Below the pieces are notes generated by a model. That model worked only from the letters and a program-made list of their open reading frames with translations, did no database searches and was not told the origin of the DNA. A stretch of 7,399 nt of DNA, taken from NCBI GenBank assembly GCA_023415525.1, contig JAEZKI010000093.1, forward strand, positions 1 through 7,399, in the 5' to 3' direction. The position numbers and the translations under genes are program-made. This DNA is from Bacillota bacterium. GTDB lineage: Bacteria; Bacillota; Clostridia; Lachnospirales; Cellulosilyticaceae. Positions 5,305-7,399 of the stretch are shown one piece after another; the stretch's first letter is position 1, and the number at the start of each line of letters is the position of its first letter.

Positions 5305-6480
5305 TTATTTCAATTGTTTGATGGCCTCTACAAGTGGCGCATCATTTTCTATAGAAAGCTTACCTGTGGTCATAATTTCAACAGCTGACTCCACTGTCGT
5401 TTTTACAGGGACTGTAGGCGAAATGCCTTTACCTTTAAGAGCTACTCCTGCCTTATTATATAGAATACCCGTTGTAACTCTTACACCCGTCTTATCTCCT
5501 AAATCAACACTTTGCGTTATAACACCTTCGCCACTGGTTGTTCCTCCTATAATAGGCGTTTTTTTGGTTTCATTTAGGGCACTGATAAAGGCTTCAATGA
5601 CTCCACTGGTTCCCTCATTGGCTATAAGGACAACTTTTCCCTCATAGCTTACTCCAGGATTTGCCCTATACTCCTTAAAATCACCTACTTTATCCTGTAC
5701 TTTAAATAAAAGCTCATCTTCTATAAATAAATCACATAGCTGAAGGATTTCTTCAAAATTTCTACTACTTAAATTACGCGTGTCTAAAATAACCCCTTTA
5801 ACCCTTTTTTTCTTAAACACTTCCAGCTTGTTTTCTAAGGCTTCACTGGTTTTAGAGGTAATGGTTCTCATTTCTACATACCCTATATTTCCTTCTAATA
5901 TCTCCCCATCAATGGCTGGTACCGCTATGGCTGTAGAAACTAAGCCTACTTCACGTGTATGACTTCCATCATTATCTTGCAAGGTATATACAACCTCTTT
6001 ATCTCCTGTATAACTTAGCTTCTCATAAAGCCCTACTTGATTGGCCATTCGAACACTAATGTCATCAATCTTAATAATCTTATCTCCCACCTTTATACCA
6101 GCTTTTTGGGCAGGTGATCCCTCCAAAACTTCTGTGACTACAATTTCATTGCCACTAATACCCCAAGTAAAGAAAATACCTGTTCCTATATATCTTCCCT
6201 TTTCTAAAATGCGTTCAGCCTTATATTCCTCTTCATTCAAATAAGCTGTACTGGGATCTTCCAGTCCACTTACATAGCCCGCATAAATACTATCAATAAT
6301 CTTTTGCTGATCCATATCGCCAAGAAAGCTATAGTTCAAATACTTATTCAATTTACTCATTTTAGTTCTAGAATACTGGTTTTGGGTAAGCTGTTCAATA
6401 TTACAGCCTATAACAGTTCCTATTAACCCTACGCTTAATGCAGTTCCTACAAGAATGCCTGCTACCATTTTTGCTTTCAA
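5305..6480 (-). CDS. S41-family (CtpA-like) PDZ protein, predicted pseudoprotease
   Basis: The 391-residue product aligns over its whole length with the active S41 protease encoded next to it. It has a hydrophobic N-terminus (about 5-25), a helical dimerisation segment (about 43-95), a PDZ domain (about 97-170), an S41 core (about 190-355) and a conserved C-terminal helix. The catalytic positions are lost. Where the paralogue has SASASE this protein has TSGVIE, placing Gly293 at the nucleophile. The FGKG lysine is Glu318, exactly 25 residues on as the family spacing requires, and the Gln position is Thr322. The oxyanion-region LRNNPGG is TRNLSSR. The frame is intact, so this is divergence and not decay. 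It may bind substrates or heterodimerise with the active paralogue (inference). VIGC at 23-26 fits a lipobox. The start codon is TTG, supported by AAGGAG eight bases upstream, whereas the first ATG (codon 5) is too far from it. Confidence 0.88.
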   Translation of the reverse strand: MKAKMVAGILVGTALSVGLIGTVIGCNIEQLTQNQYSRTKMSKLNKYLNYSFLGDMDQQKIIDSIYAGYVSGLEDPSTAYLNEEEYKAERILEKGRYIGTGIFFTWGISGNEIVVTEVLEGSPAQKAGIKVGDKIIKIDDISVRMANQVGLYEKLSYTGDKEVVYTLQDNDGSHTREVGLVSTAIAVPAIDGEILEGNIGYVEMRTITSKTSEALENKLEVFKKKRVKGVILDTRNLSSRNFEEILQLCDLFIEDELLFKVQDKVGDFKEYRANPGVSYEGKVVLIANEGTSGVIEAFISALNETKKTPIIGGTTSGEGVITQSVDLGDKTGVRVTTGILYNKAGVALKGKGISPTVPVKTTVESAVEIMTTGKLSIENDAPLVEAIKQLK

Positions 6481-6488
6481 TAGTCTCT

Positions 6489-6494
6489 CTCCTT
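6489..6494 (-). promoter_or_regulatory. Ribosome binding site supporting the TTG start of the pseudoprotease
   Basis: AAGGAG on the minus strand lies eight bases before the TTG at 6478-6480 and 20 bases before the next in-frame ATG. The spacing therefore favours the TTG start. Confidence 0.65.
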
Positions 6495-6515
6495 ATGTTG
6501 CAACTATTTTCTATC

Positions 6516-6544
6516 ATTGTATTCCTTTTTTTCCTATCAAGCAA
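6516..6544 (-). promoter_or_regulatory. Possible promoter for the tandem S41 genes
   Basis: On the minus strand TTGCTT (6544-6539) and TACAAT (6521-6516, five of six consensus bases) are separated by 17 bases. The site lies between the terminator of the upstream gene and the AAGGAG site of the S41-like gene. The -35 box is weak. A TTGATA four bases further downstream leaves only 13 bases of spacing. Confidence 0.4.
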
Positions 6545-6558
6545 TATGTAATCATACG

Positions 6559-6598
6559 AAAAAGAAGTAACTCTATAATAATATATTAGTTACTTCTT
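6559..6598 (-). terminator. Rho-independent terminator of the M23 peptidase gene
   Basis: On the minus strand AAGAAGTAACT (6598-6588) and AGTTACTTCTT (6572-6562) form a perfect 11-bp stem around a 15-base A/T loop. A T tract follows through 6559. The hairpin begins about 37 bases after the TAA at 6636-6638. It separates the M23 gene from the S41 genes as transcription units. Confidence 0.75.
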
Positions 6599-6635
6599 AT
6601 GCATATGTTCTTATGTACTTAGTTTATACTAAATC

Positions 6636-7399
6636 TTACTTTTTACTCAGGTAATTCCACGGACTGGTATGAGAACCATTGACACGTACCTCAAAATGAC
6701 AATGATTTCCAGTAGAATAGCCGGTACTCCCTATTTTTGCAACCGTTTGTCCCTTTTTAACCACATCTCCCTTTTGGGCAACCAAAGATGAGTTGTGACC
6801 ATATAAACTTACAAGGCCACTTCCATGATTAATCATTATGGTATATCCATAGCCATTAATCCTTCCTGAAGTAATAACGACGCCGTCGGCAGCAGCTACT
6901 ACTGGTGAGCCATAGGAAGCTGGAATATCTATTCCTGTATGGAATTCTCTTAGTCCAGAAATAGGACTTGTTCTTGAGTTGTATTCAGAACTTAGTCTAT
7001 AAAAGCCAGGAACAGGCCAGTTAAACCTTCCCCCTGAGTATTTCAGTGTACTAGCAGCTGTCAATCTTTTAATCTCAGCCTCTAGTTTTTTAGACTCTTC
7101 TTCCATTTCCTTGATTTGAGCCTTCAGCTTATCCTCTTCACCTGCTAGTTGCGTAATGGCTCTATCTTTTTCTTCCCTAGCTGCTTGTAACTCATGTTTA
7201 CGACTAACTTGCTCTTCAAAAAGAGCATCTAGGGCCTTCTTCTCTTCTTCAATGCTTGTCTTTTTATCATCAATAATTTGAATTTGCTCTTCATAACTCT
7301 CTAGCAAATTATTATCTTGATTGGAAATACGCTTAACATACTCCATACGATTAATCGCTTCCCAAAAGTCACCAGAAGAAAATATGATTTGTATATAAC
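6636..7399 (-). CDS. Coiled-coil M23 (LytM-type) peptidoglycan hydrolase, 3' part (5' end outside window)
   Basis: This is the C-terminal 253 residues of a secreted zinc endopeptidase that cuts peptide crosslinks in peptidoglycan. The frame continues upstream of the Met codon at 7344-7346 to the window edge. Those extra residues (YIQIIFSSGDFWEAINR before MEYVKRIS) match the usual linker of these hydrolases, so the true start lies outside. Counting from the first complete codon, residues about 30-115 are an uninterrupted Lys/Glu-rich coiled coil. A PVPG-containing junction follows at about 128-131, then the M23 domain. All zinc and catalytic residues are present: H153 and D157 in FHTGID, H201 in LYGHNS, and H232 and H234 in HCHFEV. 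It should therefore be active, unlike the degenerate LytM domain of EnvC. Such coiled-coil hydrolases are typically encoded after ftsE-ftsX and activated by FtsX. That is only suggested here, since those genes are not visible. Confidence 0.92.
   Translation of the reverse strand, partial: YIQIIFSSGDFWEAINRMEYVKRISNQDNNLLESYEEQIQIIDDKKTSIEEEKKALDALFEEQVSRKHELQAAREEKDRAITQLAGEEDKLKAQIKEMEEESKKLEAEIKRLTAASTLKYSGGRFNWPVPGFYRLSSEYNSRTSPISGLREFHTGIDIPASYGSPVVAAADGVVITSGRINGYGYTIMINHGSGLVSLYGHNSSLVAQKGDVVKKGQTVAKIGSTGYSTGNHCHFEVRVNGSHTSPWNYLSKK

Noticed and set aside
5590..5610. Ser292 of the S41-like protein as a substitute nucleophile
   Set aside because: It is one residue off the conserved position, and the partner lysine is replaced by glutamate, so a working Ser-Lys dyad is unlikely.
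4305..6244. Several plus-strand reading frames opposite the two S41 genes
   Set aside because: They are Ser/Thr/Pro-rich shadows of the minus-strand coding sequence and have no family resemblance.
7344..7346. Met codon as the start of the M23 peptidase gene
   Set aside because: The frame continues upstream with residues typical of the family's linker and there is no ribosome binding site, so this is an internal Met.

Overview
This AT-rich window looks like chromosome from a low-GC Gram-positive bacterium, most likely an anaerobic Clostridia-type Firmicute. The reasons are strong AGGAGG-type ribosome binding sites, sigma-A-like promoter boxes, A/T-biased codon use, and protein types typical of that group (HAAS/DUF1700 plus DUF4097 pairs, CtpA-type proteases, coiled-coil M23 hydrolases). 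All eight genes lie on the minus strand, so transcription runs from high to low coordinates. No RNA gene, CRISPR array, insertion sequence or other mobile element was seen.

Right half (7399 to 3374), cell envelope and division module. It begins with the 3' part of a coiled-coil M23 peptidoglycan hydrolase that runs off the right edge and ends in a clear intrinsic terminator (6559-6598). Next comes a pair of tandem S41/C-terminal-processing-protease paralogues. The first (5305-6480, TTG start) keeps the full fold but has lost the catalytic Ser, Lys and Gln, so it is a predicted pseudoprotease. The second (4037-5197, start corrected from the ribosome binding site) has an intact catalytic triad. 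Nine bases after it comes an uncharacterised polytopic membrane protein that may be the membrane part of a MinJ-like protein without its PDZ domain. In many Firmicutes, M23 coiled-coil protein, CtpA/B and MinJ-like genes follow ftsE-ftsX. The missing upstream neighbours may therefore be ftsEX; this is inference.

Middle (3128-3373): a regulatory gap with an all-A/T hairpin, a promoter with a perfect TTGACA box, an 8-bp-arm inverted repeat overlapping that box, and a 12-bp direct repeat further downstream, followed by a leader of about 140 bases.

Left half (3127 to 1), a tightly packed operon. It has a HAAS/DUF1700-type membrane protein, a DUF4097 beta-ladder protein three bases later, a membrane-anchored family 3 beta-N-acetylhexosaminidase (NagZ-like), and the N-terminus of a putative FtsX/MacB-type ABC permease that runs off the left edge. 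This looks like an envelope-stress or envelope-remodelling operon, but no regulator gene is visible.

The strongest observation is the catalytically dead S41 paralogue paired with an active one. It suggests a pseudoenzyme regulator of an envelope protease.
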